Of a stretch of 64,000 nt of DNA, positions 47,007-59,471 are shown in pieces. Location: the NCBI GenBank assembly GCA_023055425.1, contig JALGPY010000007.1:85275136-85339135 (forward strand), in the 5' to 3' direction. The notes under the pieces are model-generated. The model had not been told where the DNA came from and did no database searches. It saw nothing but the letters and a program-made list of their open reading frames with translations. Every line of letters starts with the position of its first letter. Within the stretch, counting starts at the first letter, position 1. Origin of the DNA: Linanthus parryae. Taxonomy: Eukaryota > Streptophyta > Magnoliopsida > Ericales > Polemoniaceae. The position numbers and the translations under genes were made by a program.

Positions 47007-47363
47007 ATTCAACAACAACAACAACATCTTCCTCACCCTAGAAAATTAAATTCACTCAATAGAATTGTTTAAATGATAAATACATTCAACTACCTAAGAT
47101 GTCAAACCTTAAAAAGAACCTCAGTTCATTCATTTTCACACCCAAAGCCCAAAGTTATCGTTTCTCTCTCTAGACACTTCAAAACCCTCCATTGCTGAGT
47201 TTCAAAACAAAAAAAAAAAAAAGTTTCGTTCGTTTGAAGACTTCGAATCCGTCCGAAACAAGAGTAAGTTTATCAACCTTAGTATCATTTTGTTGTATCT
47301 ATACATTTCAGAAGTCGTACTTTCAAAAAAATCGTATATTCATGTCAAAATGTTCTGAGCTTG

Positions 47364-47825
47364 GGCATACAGAGGGCATCCGAAACCCCTTACGGGCGTA
47401 TACAACCCCTCATGGGCGCCTATGTGTATGCCCGAATCTCAGAGTGAGACATTCAGCAATGGGCACCCATGGGAGCACTAGGTTAGGGCACCCACGGATG
47501 CCCAATGCTGATTATCCCTTACTGAGCTATGGGCATACACCAGGGTGCCCTTGGCTTACTCAGTCAAAAACAGATATGATACGATACAAGGAAGACTAGG
47601 TAGTAAGCGCCCCTGTAGGCGCCCTTGGCTTACTCAGTCAAAAAATGTATCAATTTCCCATCTAGGGCGCATACAACTTATTATGTATGCCCCAACACAT
47701 ATTGTATGCGCCCTAGGAGCCCTTGTTGATTTTCAGTCAAATTTTTCAGCCAAGTTGATGTTCTTGTATACGCCCAATATGATTATTCAGTTCAGTCAAA
47801 ATTGATGTTCTTGTATACGCGAAGT
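47364..47825. repeat. Cluster of short GGGC/GCCC words with direct repeats
   Basis: About fifteen occurrences of GGGCRYNYA-like words and their complements (gggcatacag, gggcgcctat, tatgcccg, gggcgcataca). A 24-bp exact direct repeat starting GCCCTTGGCTTACTCAGTC lies at 47547-47570 and 47621-47644, and TTGATGTTCTTGTATACGC occurs near 47755 and 47802. It is not coding and not an element I can name. Confidence 0.7.
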
Positions 47826-47992
47826 GGTTCATCAACATGATGTTTACATGAACGTATTCGTGAATTTTACGGATCAACTTGATTTCATCAACCAATTTTG
47901 CACCAAAAAATCAACACAACATCAATTTTTCAAACCCTAGAACATGTGTTGAAGAAACTGGAGAAAAACTAGACATATTGAAACAAACTCAC

Positions 47993-48178
47993 CTCTTGGT
48001 GGACATTGGCCGGTGCAAAGGGAGGAGCCAGTGCCGGAGAAGCCACGGCCGCAACCACTAAACCCGTCGGCGCCGGAGAAGAGGACGGGGACTCGCTTCC
48101 TTGGCCGTCGGAGTTGAGTTGTCCAAGCACTTGGTTCACCGTGTGTGTGGGAGAGGGTTGGGAGTTCAACGTGTCCAT
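47993..48178 (-). CDS. Exon-like ORF, Ser/Pro/Ala-rich, unrecognised
   Basis: Starts with ATG at 48178 (MDTLNSQPSPTHTVNQVLGQ) directly downstream, on the minus strand, of a long CT tract of the type common in plant 5' UTRs. It gives 62 codons and ends at a good donor, GAG|gtgagt, at 47993/47992. Codon content is richer in G and C than its surroundings. No downstream exon could be found toward 46900. It may be the first exon of an uncharacterised gene, a captured or duplicated gene fragment, or chance. Confidence 0.35.
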
Positions 48179-48190
48179 GAGAGCGAGAGA

Positions 48191-48192
<2 letters not shown>

Positions 48193-48274
<82 letters not shown>
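48193..48274. repeat. (GA)n microsatellite
   Basis: About 80 bp of GA (CT on the minus strand) just upstream of the exon-like ORF at 47993-48178. Confidence 0.96.
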
Positions 48275-48276
<2 letters not shown>

Positions 48277-48804
48277 GTGGGTGGCCGGAGAAGATGGAGG
48301 AAGATGGAGGAGAAGAGATTCGGTTGTGGAGGAAAAGAAACCCACCCGTTGGTTTCTCTGGTTTTAATCCCGATGGAGTAAGAGAGAGGGGAGAGATTGG
48401 TTATTTTTTGAAATCTAATGTTTTTTTTATATTTCATATTAATTATTTTAATTTAGTAGTTATCATTTTTTGATTAATTCCCCAAATTGAGGTCAAAGTG
48501 AAAGACAAAAAGTCTTTGGTTAGTTCCCACCAAAAAAGTTAAAAAATGGTTTTTTCCCCCGATTTCTTCTAAAATCTTTGCTCTACAATAGATTCACATC
48601 AGTTTTTCAAACAAGAAAGTCAAGATCAAATTAATTTATTTTGGACTCCGCGTACAGAGAATAGTTTTTGAATTGGAGACCTCCTTTTTTTGGATTCTCA
48701 GTACAGACGATACTATAACTTTTGATTCAATCATAACTTTTGAACAATGAAGGTTCTCCAGTAATGAAATCAAATAAACACATCCCTTTTTTTGTCGGAC
48801 TAAT

Positions 48805-50211
48805 TTTTGGGTTTTGATTCATGGATGCGCAACGGAAACAATAATTAACCATGCAAAACCCTCCAAGGATCACAAGTCAAGAGACATAACGATGGTAAAG
48901 GAAGAAATCAATAACACACCTTAGGGTTCTCCTTTGATGTATTCAAACGCGAATTGTGTCACGTTCTCTATAGTTGATCCACGCCTAGTTGATTCCTAGA
49001 TCTCCCACTCCTTGGTGCTAGCCCGGAAAGAGGAAGAGGAAGAAGAATCACGCAAAACGAGACGAATCAAAGGAGGTTTCGGCCTCCTTTGGGGCCGACG
49101 GGGACGCGCGGCGGCTCCTCTAGCTTGTTTCTCTCTGTCCTTTTGTTCTCTCCCACTCTTGTTATGATCAATTATGAGCATAAGTTGTGGGAAGGAAGGA
49201 AGGAAGGTCCTTTATATAGTCCAACAACTCCTTGCCAACTATCTAAAGGACTTATTCTAGTCCTACTAGAATTTTATTTAGTCCCTTCCTTGCAAATTAG
49301 TCCCTACTAAGTTTGCAAGGTTTTTCAAAGTGATCATTCTAATTAATTAATCCAATTAATTAATTCCCAAATCTAGTTCAACTCTATATAGCGTGTGACC
49401 CCATAGGTTCTATCTAGTTGGTAGCAACTATTTGCTAATATGGAGCGGTTTCTAGCAAAACATCCATTCTAGCCAACTAATAGAATAGTCATCTTGACAA
49501 CCTTCGTACAAGTAATTGTCTCATCCCTTTATCTCTATATCCGGATTGGACACGAGACATACAAGTCACACTCGTATATCCAATCCATAGTTTCTCGATC
49601 CATGGGAATAGCCTTATTCGTGCAAATAACATCAATATCCCATATTGATTTATTTGAGTCTGGCCAGACATTCTATAAGCACTATCCCTCGAGTGGCCTA
49701 GGCTATTTGCTCCCGTTATGTGGGAGGGACAAATTCTATCTACGTCTACTACGATCTCTAAGCTTGCTTCTTATTGTATCCAGTACACGCCTTTATAACT
49801 ACCCAGTTACGGTGTAGCGTTTAACGCTACCAAAATCACAATAATCCACAACTAGAATATCTAGTGAATTCAAGTCTAAGGATGAAAATACCGTTGTACC
49901 GCGAGAAGCGCTTGTGACTCAACATAACGTGTATGTAGCCATCTCGGAGATGGGCCAATCCAGTGCGACATTACCCCTAATGCAGACCTATGTGTTGGAT
50001 CATGATATCTCCATATCAATCCAACCCCATACTAGTCTATAGATGATTGTCCCATTAATTATTATACTGGACTAGGGATATTTAAGATAAACAACACAAT
50101 TGTAAATCTAAGGACTTCATTATATTAAATATCCAATAAATAATAAATGAATTTCTAGCCACAAATAAATTCATACTAAACTAGATTGCCTCTAGGGCAT
50201 CTATTCCAACA
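48805..50211 (-). repeat. 3' LTR of element C
   Basis: 1407 bp. Its outer terminus is mutated (TTTTGGG where the other LTR reads TGTAGGG). Contains the U3 motif GTAGCGTTTAACGCTAC near 49815. Confidence 0.92.
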
Positions 50212-50225
50212 GTCTCCCACTTGCA

Positions 50226-53200
50226 CTAGAGCCAATCTGGCGCATCTCGTATGCCCATACTCCTAGTGTGCCCTTCATGCTTCCACTGCGTGAGCGGCTT
50301 TGTAAGCGGGTCTGACAGATTCTCATCTGTAGGAATCTTTCATATCCGAACGTCTCCTCTATCGATAATATCTCGAATCAGATGAAACTTCCTGAGTACG
50401 TGCTTGGATTTCAGGTGCGACCTAGGTTCCTTCGATTGCGCGATCGCCCCAGTGTTGTCACAATACAACTCAACTGGATCCGCAATGCTAGGAACCATGC
50501 CAAGTTCAGAAACAAACTTTCTGGTCCAAACAACTTCCTTTGCTGCGCCATTTGCAGCAATGTACTCAGCCTCTGTTGTAGAATCAGCCACCGTCTCTTG
50601 CTTGGAACTCTTCCAGCTCACCGCTGCTCCATTCAGGCAAAACACATATCCCGACTATGATCTAAAGTCATCTCTGTCGGTATGGAAGCTTGCATCAGTG
50701 TAACCCCTTACATGCAACTCTTCCTCACCGCCAAATATCAAGAAAGCATCCTTAATTCTTCTCAAGTACTTTAGGATGTTTTTGACTGCAATCCAGTGAC
50801 TCTCACCCGGATTGAATTGGCATCTGCTTGTCATACTCAAGGCATATGACACATCTGGTCTAGTACATAACATGGCGTACATGATAGATCCTATGGCCGA
50901 GGCATAGGGAATTCTACTCATGCGTTCCCTCTCAATCTCATTGGAAGGACAACCACTCTTCGAAAGAGTGATTCCATGTGACATGGGCAAGAATCCCTTC
51001 TTGGAATCTTGCATGTTGAACCGTTTCAACACCTTGTCAATATATGTACTTTGACTTAGGCCTAGCCGCCTCTTAGATCTATCTCTATAGATCTTTATAC
51101 CGAGTACATAGGCTGCTTCTCCTAAGTCCTTCATTGAGAAACACTTCCCTAGCCAATCTTTAACAGATTGTAGCATGGGAACGTCGTTTCCAATGAGTAG
51201 TATGTCATCTACATACAAGACCAGAAAAGCTACAGAGCTCCCACTAAACTTCTTGTAGACACAAGACTCATCTTCGTTCTTGATGAAGCCAAACTCTTTG
51301 ACTACTTCATCAAAACGTCGATTCCAACTCCTAGAAGCTTGCTTCAATCCATAGATGGATCGTTGCAGCTTACAGACTTTGTTGGCTTGCTTTGGATCCT
51401 CAAAACCCTCCGGCTGTATCATATACACGTCCTCGAGGAGATTCCCATAAAGGAATGTTGTTTTGACATCCATCTGCCAAATCTCATAGTCATGGTATGC
51501 TGCAATCGCAAGTAGGATTCGGATGGATTTGGTCATAGCGACTGGTGAAAAGGTTTCATCATAGTCAATACCATGAATTTGTCTGAATCCTTTAGCCACC
51601 AATCGGCCCTTATAGGTAATCACATTACCATCCATGTCGATCTTCTTCTTGAAGACCCACTTGCACCCTATGGGTCGCGCCCCTTCGGGTGGTTCCACCA
51701 AAGTCCATACTTTGTTGGTGTACATGGATACCATCTCGGATCTCATGGCTTCTAGCCACTTTTGAGAGTCTGGGCCCTTCATGGCCTCTTCATAGGTAGT
51801 AGGCTCATCATCTATGAGCATCGTGTCACCGGAATCGTTCACGAGAAGTCCATACCTCTCGGGTTCCTGCGCACTCTACTAGATCTACGAAGCTCTTGTG
51901 TTACCTGAACAGGTTGCTCCACAACAGCTTGTGGTTCCTGTTCATGTTCCATAATCGGTTCTGTGATTTGTGGTTCTAGAACCTCTTCAAGTTCTACAGT
52001 CCTCCCACTTTCTTCTTTAGAGACAAACTCTCTTTCTAGAAACGCTCCGGTCCGAGCAACAAACACTTTGTTCTCGGCTGGATTGTAGAAGTAGTAACCC
52101 TTAGTTTCCTTAGGGTACCCCACAAACTTACACTTATCCGATTTTGGCCCTAGCTTGTCTGATTGTAAACGTTTTACATAGACATCGCAGCCCCAAATCC
52201 TCATGAACGACAGTGTGGGACGCCTCCCACTCCACATCTCATATGGTGTCTTCATGACTGATTTAGATGGAACACGGTTAATGGTGAAAGCTGCACTAGA
52301 TAGAGTGTGGCCCCAAAACGATAATGGAAGATCGATTTGACACATCATAGATCAAACCATATCCAATAGGGTTTGATTCCTCCTCTCAGACATGCCATTC
52401 CATTGTGGCGTTCCGGGTGGAGTGAGTTGGGACACGATCCCACACTCTCTAAGATAGTTGTCAAACTCTTGGCTTAAGTATTCTCCTCCACGATCCGATC
52501 GTAGAGCCTTGATACTTTTGCCAAGTTGCTTCTCTACTTCATTCTTGAATTCTTTGAACACTTCAAAGGATTCGGATTTTTCCGTCATGAGGTACACAAA
52601 TCCATATCTACTGTAATCATCAGTAAATGTAATGAAGTAGACGTAACCACCCCTGGCAAGCGTGGCAAATGGCCCGCACACATCAGTATGTATGAGCGCC
52701 AATTGCTCACTAGTCCTCTCACCTTTCTTATTGAAAGGGGACTATGTCATTTTTCCTAATAGACAAGCCTCACATGTCTCATATGATTCAAAATCAAATG
52801 AGTCTAGTAATCCATCCTTATGGAGTCTAGATACACGCTTCTCGTTTATGTGGCCTAAACGACAGTGCCATAAATAAGCTGGATTTAAATCATTTATTTT
52901 AATCCGCTTGGTATTAATGTTGTAGACAGGATTGCTCAGATCAAGGACATATAGTCCATTAGATAATTGCGCACTAAAATAGTGAATATTATTCAAATAA
53001 AAGGAACAACAATTGTTCTTTATTGAAATAATAAAACCATCCTTGTCCAAACAAGAAATAGAAATAATGTTTCTGCTCATAGCAGGCACAAAATAGCAGT
53101 TATTTAATTCTAAAACTAATCCTGAAGGCAGAGATAGCTCGCACACGCCTATGGCCAACGCAACAACTTTTGCTCCATTCCCAACGCGCAGATCTACCTA

Positions 53201-54175
53201 TCCTTTAGCCAATCTTCTACTTCTCTTTAGATCCTGCACATTTCGACAAATGTGAGATCCACATCCAGTATCTAATACCCATGATGTAGAGACAGTTAAA
53301 TTGACATCTACAACAAAAGTACCTGGTGGTGGTGGAATCACTATTCCAAGCCTCTTGTCCTCCAGATATTTTGGGCAGTTCCTCCTCCAGTGTCCAGGCT
53401 GACTACAGTAGTGACACTCACCTTTAGTCACACTTTTGGCAATGCCACCAATAGGCTTAAGGGCAGGTTCCTTGGACTTGGCAACTGACTTGCCTTTGCC
53501 CTTGGAGGATGAGGCAAACCTTTTGCCCTTTCCTTTCTGCACCATCATAATGGCCTTTCCCTTACCCTTGTTGATGCTCTGTTCAGCTGTCCTCAACATA
53601 TTGAGTAAATCTGGCAGTGGTTTCACGATCTTGTTCATGTTATAGTTCATGATGAACTGTCCATAACTCTCGGGCAACGATTGCAACACGAGATCGGTTG
53701 CCAACTCTTGGCCGACCGGGAACCCCAGTCGGGCGAGATTCTCCAAGTACCCGATCATACGGAGTACATGGGGTCCCACCAGGTTCCCTTCTGCCAGATG
53801 ACACTTGAACATTGCCTTAGAGACCTCATACATCTCTACCCTTTCCTGCTCTTGGAAGAGCTGCTTCAGATGCTCGATCATATCGACAGCATTCATGTTT
53901 TCGTGTTGCTTCTGAAGCTCAGAAATCATGGTGCATAGCATAAGGTAGGCCGCATCATTAGCGTCATCAACACGCTTTTGATACGCCTTTAGGGCAGCAG
54001 GTGTTTGGTTCTCTGGACCTGCTGGAACATGCTCCTCTATTGCGTACAGTTTCTTCTCTTGCTTAAGAACAATTCTCAAGTTTCTGTACCAATCTAGGAA
54101 GTTGGTTCCAGAGAGCTTGTCCTTCTCAAGGACAGATCGTAGGGAATGTTGTGAACTCGATGAGTTGTTTGCCAT
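50226..54175 (-). pseudogene. Gag-pol of element C: five nonsense codons and one frameshift
   Basis: One long Copia frame begins MANNSSSSQHSLRSVLEKDK. It holds gag, CHYCSQPGHWRRNC (zinc knuckle), VLDTGCGSH (protease), integrase (GTPQWNGMSERRNQT), reverse transcriptase with LVLYVDDILLIGND and RNase H. The frame is broken by stops at 53198-53200, 52742-52744, 52352-52354, 50655-50657 and 50340-50342, and by a 1-nt deletion near 51860, inferred by comparison with element B. The reverse transcriptase segment alone is open for 395 codons. It cannot make a full polyprotein. Confidence 0.93.
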
Positions 54176-55853
54176 TTGGAATTCTACAAAAGGAAAATAC
54201 GCAAGTTTTAGTATTTGTGAATTTTTAACTATATTCAATAATGGCTAGTTTATCAAATATAGCTCCCACTATTTTTCTACGGATTAATAACCCTCAAGAT
54301 ATTAATGCGGAAAATATCCTTATATTTTCTAGTGGGCCAAGATCCACGCTTCATCTCCTTATGAGCTTGCTTTGGCAAGTCACCCATAATTTGACTACTT
54401 TAGGTAGGAACAATTCCAATTACATCCCTTATGCAACTCTTGGTTCAATTGGGCAAATAACTCCTTATTATCCATCCATATTGATAATCCCAATTGATTG
54501 CCTCTAGGTTTCTTAATCATATTAATAGCCTAGTTGTGTTCAACCTCTTATTTAAGCAATTGCACATTACTAGCTTGTGCCATCGCATTCCATCATTATG
54601 AACCAAGTCGCCATGCTTTGGCACGCACGAACTTGATAAATAATGATGATAATGAGTGTTTAAATAACGAGAAGGCAAGAACACAATATTTGAATTTTGA
54701 GGGACTTTTTTGTTTAAATTCAATTTTTAATTGTTTTTGTTGATCAAAATCAACTAATCTATCTATTTGAGTTTGGGCACAACTCCAAATAATAGATCCG
54801 GGTTGTCTAATTATCTTATTATCCTAATTGCATGCATCATCCATACACCAACCACAAAATAATAAGACAATAAATTAAACAACCACAAAACAGAAATTAA
54901 ACGTGATGTGGATATGGCCTTTTCTAGACTACGATAATTCCAAGCCAATGGAATTATCTATGAACCCTAAAAACAAACACATCTCCATGCGTCTTGATCT
55001 TTTGGTCAATCCTTCATAGTCATGTGGAATGCTCCATGCTCCATGCTCCATTCTTTTGTGGCTCCTTTTGGCTTTGGGCTTCTTTTCTTCAATCGTGGCT
55101 AACAATCTACTTTATCTAGCACTAGCTAACTTCTATACTAAATAAAATAAATCTCACAAGTTGAGAAAAAAATGGCACGCAGGCCATAAAACCCTAATTA
55201 ATTATTACAATTAATTGATCAGCTCGCAGGCCGTAAAACCAAACCACAAAAATAAACATCCACATCAAACCACATCCGAAGGCCATATCCAATCACCATG
55301 CGATTTGCACATAAACAGTTAAAATCCAATTTTAACGCGCTTGGTCAATTTTAATTGATTTTAGGATTTCTAGGTTTAAAACAGTCCATGGGCCCAACAA
55401 TCAAATTGCCAGGGCCCAAAAAGGTGAACCGCAAGGCCCTGGGGCCGGCCCGGCCCCTAACCCACGCGGCTAGGCCGCGGGCTAGGTCCGCCCAGCCCCT
55501 AGGGCGGCCAAGGCTTGGGCGGCAAGCAAGAGGGGCGGTCCCCTAGGGGGCCGAACCTCCTATAGGGAGTTGTTTCCAAAACAACTCCCTTGCTTGGTGC
55601 CCAAGTTTGATTGTTTCCTTGTTTTGGAAGAACTCCTTCTTCCCCAAGGATGCCCAAACCCTAGATCTAAGATCCTAAAATTTCTCAAACTCACTAATTC
55701 ATGCATCTAATGCAAAAATTAGATCTTGTTATGATAGATTATTGACAAATTGCATCCCATGCTTGATTTGTCTTGTTTTACGCGATAAACAATCAATTTA
55801 AGGTGTCAAACAACTAAAAATGTATCACATAAACCAAGTTTATGCTCTACGAC
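54176..55853 (-). other. Untranslated leader of element C
   Basis: 1.7 kb between the primer site and gag. No coding domain. Contains a GC-rich stretch (55435-55560, GGCC words) that corresponds to the GGCC-rich part of element B's leader. Confidence 0.75.
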
Positions 55854-55871
55854 ATGTGGCTCTGATACCAC
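55854..55871 (-). other. Primer-binding site of element C
   Basis: On the minus strand the sequence right after the 5' LTR reads GTGGTATCAGAGCCACAT, complementary to the 3' end of initiator tRNA-Met, the usual Copia primer. Confidence 0.88.
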
Positions 55872-57282
55872 TGTAGGGTTTTGATTCATGGATGCGCAAC
55901 GGAAACAATAATTAACCATGCAAAACCCTCCAAAGATCACAAGTCAAGAGACATAACGATGGTAAAGGAAGAAATCAATAACACACCTTAGGGTTCTCCT
56001 TTGATGACTTCAAACGCGAATTGTGTCACGTTCTCTATAGTTGATCCACGCCTAGAGTTGATTCCTAGATCTCCCACTCCTTTGTGCTAGCCCGGAAAGA
56101 GGAAGAGGAAGAAGAATCACGCAAAACGAGACGAACCAAAGGAGGTTTCGGCCTCCTTTGGGGCCGACGGGGACGGGCGGCGGCTCCTCTAGCTTGTTGC
56201 TCTCTCTCCTTTTGTTATCTCCCACTCTTGTTATGATCAATTATGAGCATAAGTTGTGGGAAGGAAGGAAGGAAGGAAGGTCATTTATATAGTCCAACAA
56301 CTCCTTGCCAACTACCTAAAGGACTTATTCTAGTCCTACTAGAATTCAATTTAGTCCCTTCCTTACAAATTAGTCCCTACTAAGTTTGCAAGGTTTTGCA
56401 AAGTGATCCTTCTAATTAATTAATCCAATTAATTAATTCCCAAATCTAGTTCAAATCTATATAGCGTGTGATCCCATAGGTTCTATCTAGTTGGTAGCAA
56501 CTATTTGCTAATATGGAGCGGTTTCTAGCAAATATCCATTCTAGCCAACTAATAGAATAGTCATCTTGAGAACCTTTGTACAAGTAATTGTCTCATCCCT
56601 TTGTATCTATATCCGGATTGGACACGAGACATACAAGTCACATTCGTATATCCAATCCATAGTTTCTCGATCCATGGGAATAGCCTTATTCGTGCAAATA
56701 ACATCATATCCCATATTGATTTATTTGAGTCTGGCCAGACATTCTATAAGCACTATCACTCGAGTGGCCTAGGATATTTGCTCCCGTTATGTGGGAGGGA
56801 CAAATTCTATCTACGTATACTACGATCTCTAAGCTTGCTTCTTATTGTATCCAGTACACGCCTTTATAACTACCAAGTTACGGTGTAGCGTTTAACGCTA
56901 CCAAAATCACAATAATCCACAACTAGAATATCTAGTGACTTCAAGTCTAAGGATGACAATACCTTTGTACCGCGAGAAGCGCTTGTGACTCAACATAACG
57001 TGTATGTAGCCTTCTCGGAGATGGGTCAATCCAGAGCGATATTACCCCTAGTGCACACCTATGTGTTGGATCATGATATCTCCATATCAATCCAACCCCA
57101 TACTAGTCTATAGATGATTGTCCCATTAATCATTATACTGGACTAGGGATATTTAAGATAAACAACATAATTGTAAATCTAAGGACTTCATTATATTAAA
57201 TATCCAATAAACAATAAATGAATTTCTAGCCACAAATAAATTCATACTAAACTAGATTGCCTCTAGGGCATCTATTCGAACA
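55872..57282 (-). repeat. 5' LTR of element C
   Basis: 1411 bp, reading TGTTCGAATAG to CCCTACA on the minus strand. Contains the same U3 motif GTAGCGTTTAACGCTAC (near 56885). Confidence 0.93.
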
Positions 57283-57399
57283 CTAATTACATTTCTCTTG
57301 GAGTATCGGACAGATCATGTGTTTCATTATAAGGAGAGAAAATCATTTACAGACCGTGGGAGTGAATCACTTGCAGACGAGGAATGGGATTGGGATGAG

Positions 57400-57540
57400 G
57401 GTGTAAGATTCGGTGTGAGCAAGAGAAATGACTGAATGACAGTGGGTTGCCATCTCAACCGTTCAAAGATTTGGACGACTAAGATCTTTAGACTGGAGGG
57501 GCTGCACCAAAAAACGGACTGGAGGGGATCCTAATCCGTT
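57400..57540. repeat. Dispersed repeat, inverted partner of 46276-46420
   Basis: Contains GACTGGAGGGGCTGCACC and GGACTGGAGGGGATCC, matching in reverse complement the words at 46276-46340. Class unknown. Confidence 0.65.
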
Positions 57541-58152
57541 GAATGTGCGCATCTGGGGTTGGGGTGAGACCTATACTTTTAGTTTGTATTGATTTCGTTT
57601 GATTATTTGAATGCGCGAGCTAAGCATTTGGTGAAAACTTCAATAAATAAGACGAAGATACAAGATAACTTTTTTTTATGATGTACACATATGTTCTGCT
57701 TTGCCATGCTCGATAAGGCACAGTTTTTTTGGTCTGCATAGCGCACCTAAAGAACTAGAGCTGGACCAGATTACGCATAGCCCTATGTTCCTCCATCCTA
57801 GAAATAAAAGGGGTGCTACTGTACGTTCTGGTCCCACAAAAATAAATCGGCGTAGCCGGTTTCTTTCGATAATTACGATTTTACCAGCAAAAAGACAAAA
57901 AATGGACACCAGGGCGCCGCCATCAGTATTTCGGATAGAAATGCAAAGAAATGGATAAAACTGTCAAATTTGAGATAAAGCATAAGATAAAAATAATTAA
58001 AAATAGACAAAATTGAATAGAAATTGACAAAACTGAAATGAATCATATAGAAATGCAACAGCAGATTTGCAAGCACCAAAGCTTAAAAAAAGATACAGAA
58101 CTTGTTAAACATGAGCAATGGACAAAAGCACACCTTGCGACGGTCATTTCAC

Positions 58153-58453
58153 CTAAAAAATAACAAGCATTGCGAAAAGTAACGCAAATGCAAGAACGGT
58201 GATGCATTTGTGTGCTACCCTTTGACTCTTTAGCATTTCTTCATTTTCATATTTCACTTGCCTCGTTGTTGCAATAATTGTTGACCATCGTTGCATTGTT
58301 TCCTCACAAAAGCATGGAGGTTCTTTATCGGCCCATACTAAGTATCTGCATTGAGACCCCTGAGGTAGTGGGCACCAGTAGAAATCTCTATTTGGGTTCT
58401 TTGTGTGAGGACCAGTTGTTCTCATCACTCGTATCCTTCCACAATTAAAATAC
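58153..58453 (-). pseudogene. GRF-type zinc finger plus C-terminal membrane segment (fragment)
   Basis: In one frame, from a possible acceptor ctaag|g at 58453: YFNCGRIRVMRTTGPHTKNP followed by NRDFYWCPLPQGSQCRYLVW and ADKEPP. This is the pattern of plant GRF zinc fingers (CG..., NPgR-F--C, C-f--W-D). A charged, probably coiled-coil part follows, and then a hydrophobic end (CITVLAFALLFAMLVIF) that looks like a transmembrane segment before the stop. This architecture is common among uncharacterised plant genes. The first zinc cysteine is not seen and no start exon is found, so it is probably a gene fragment. Confidence 0.6.
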
Positions 58454-58973
58454 CTTAGTCGAGATTAGGAGTTGAAGGAGGTATATGACATGGTAGTAAT
58501 GAGAAGTTTGGGATATTTGGAGGAATAGAAGATGGTGGAGAGCATGAGTAAATCGCAGATCTCATTGTGCAAGAGTGGGTGGGTGTATTATTAGAAGAAG
58601 TTAATGGGCGATTGGTTGTTGGACATAAATGGGGAGTAAATTGTTCATAATGACAGGATTGACTAGTCTGACACCAAAGAGCAAGTCTGAGCTGAGTAAC
58701 ACAGAAATGAAGCAATGAATGTGGTTAGGAGTGATAAAGTGACATGACAAAATAACAGATAAAAGTGTAAAGCAGACAAATAGAATTGATAAACCATCAG
58801 AAAACCATGTCAACTCTCTGAACGAAAAATCATACAATTTAATTTTTTATAAACCACATTTACCATTACAACCACATAAATATGCACCACTCAAATAATT
58901 CAACTGCAACCAGTAAATTCTTTTCAAAACATACACAAAATCACAGAGATATGAAAATGATGGACTGCCCCAC

Positions 58974-59162
58974 TCATATGTCACAACCGAAATAAGATGC
59001 ATAGACTGTAGGTATCTCCGTGTATTTATTGGCGAATTCCTTCGCATTGTTTCCCTGGGTTTTGAAGCTGTTCATATCTGCAAGAAAGATTTCCCTAAGG
59101 TGGTTGTACACGGAATGACCAATGAAATTGGCAACCCCGAACCTAAGGTAATCCATGAGCAT
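58974..59162 (-). CDS. Unrecognised small ORF
   Basis: 62 codons starting MLMDYLRFGVANFIGHSVYN. No family recognised. It lies 0.5 kb upstream of the GRF-type fragment on the same strand and could be an upstream exon of the same decayed gene, or chance. Confidence 0.2.
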   Translation of the reverse strand: MLMDYLRFGVANFIGHSVYNHLREIFLADMNSFKTQGNNAKEFANKYTEIPTVYASYFGCDI

Positions 59163-59471
59163 GCCTCATGGGTGGGGAAATTGGATAAAAATGTAAAACT
59201 AGTAGAAATCTATGTAAATATTATAGTGCAACAATATAACATTGATTGTGTACTAAGAACGTAAAGAAAATAATTTACCGTATCTCCAAGAGCTGAGGAG
59301 CCTAAAGATGCCATCCGAAATCCAGGGCTATAGTAGCATCTCCCTCTCCCTCTCCCTCTCCCAACAATATAACATTGTTTGTTTTCTCAGGGGAGAAGCT
59401 TCCACCTTAGGTGATCCATGAGCATGCCTCATGGGTGGGAACCTTCCACCTTAGGTGATACATGATCAGGC

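Larger units (their letters stand above)
48805..57282 (-). mobile_element. Complete Copia element C, minus orientation
   Basis: An 8478-bp element with LTRs 48805-50211 (3') and 55872-57282 (5') and the perfect 5-bp target duplication CTAAT (48800-48804 and 57283-57287). On the minus strand the primer site GTGGTATCAGAGCC follows the 5' LTR and the polypurine tract CAAGTGGGAGAC precedes the 3' LTR. Gag-pol occupies 54175-50226. The LTRs are highly similar, differing at scattered sites, so this insertion is younger than B. It is of the same family as B and D. Confidence 0.94.
57283..59471. other. Spacer between elements C and D
   Basis: Holds the inverted partner of the repeat at 46276 (57400-57540), the GRF-type fragment (58153-58453), an unrecognised minus-strand ORF at 58974-59162, a CTCCCT repeat near 59340-59360, and two copies of CCTTAGGTGATNCATGA (near 59407 and 59450). 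GCATGCCTCATGGGTGGG also occurs twice (59159 and 59420). Confidence 0.6.

Noticed and set aside
48006..48473. Plus-strand ORF with a long RERERE run
   Set aside because: It is the translation of the GA microsatellite and is antisense to the exon-like ORF. No domain.
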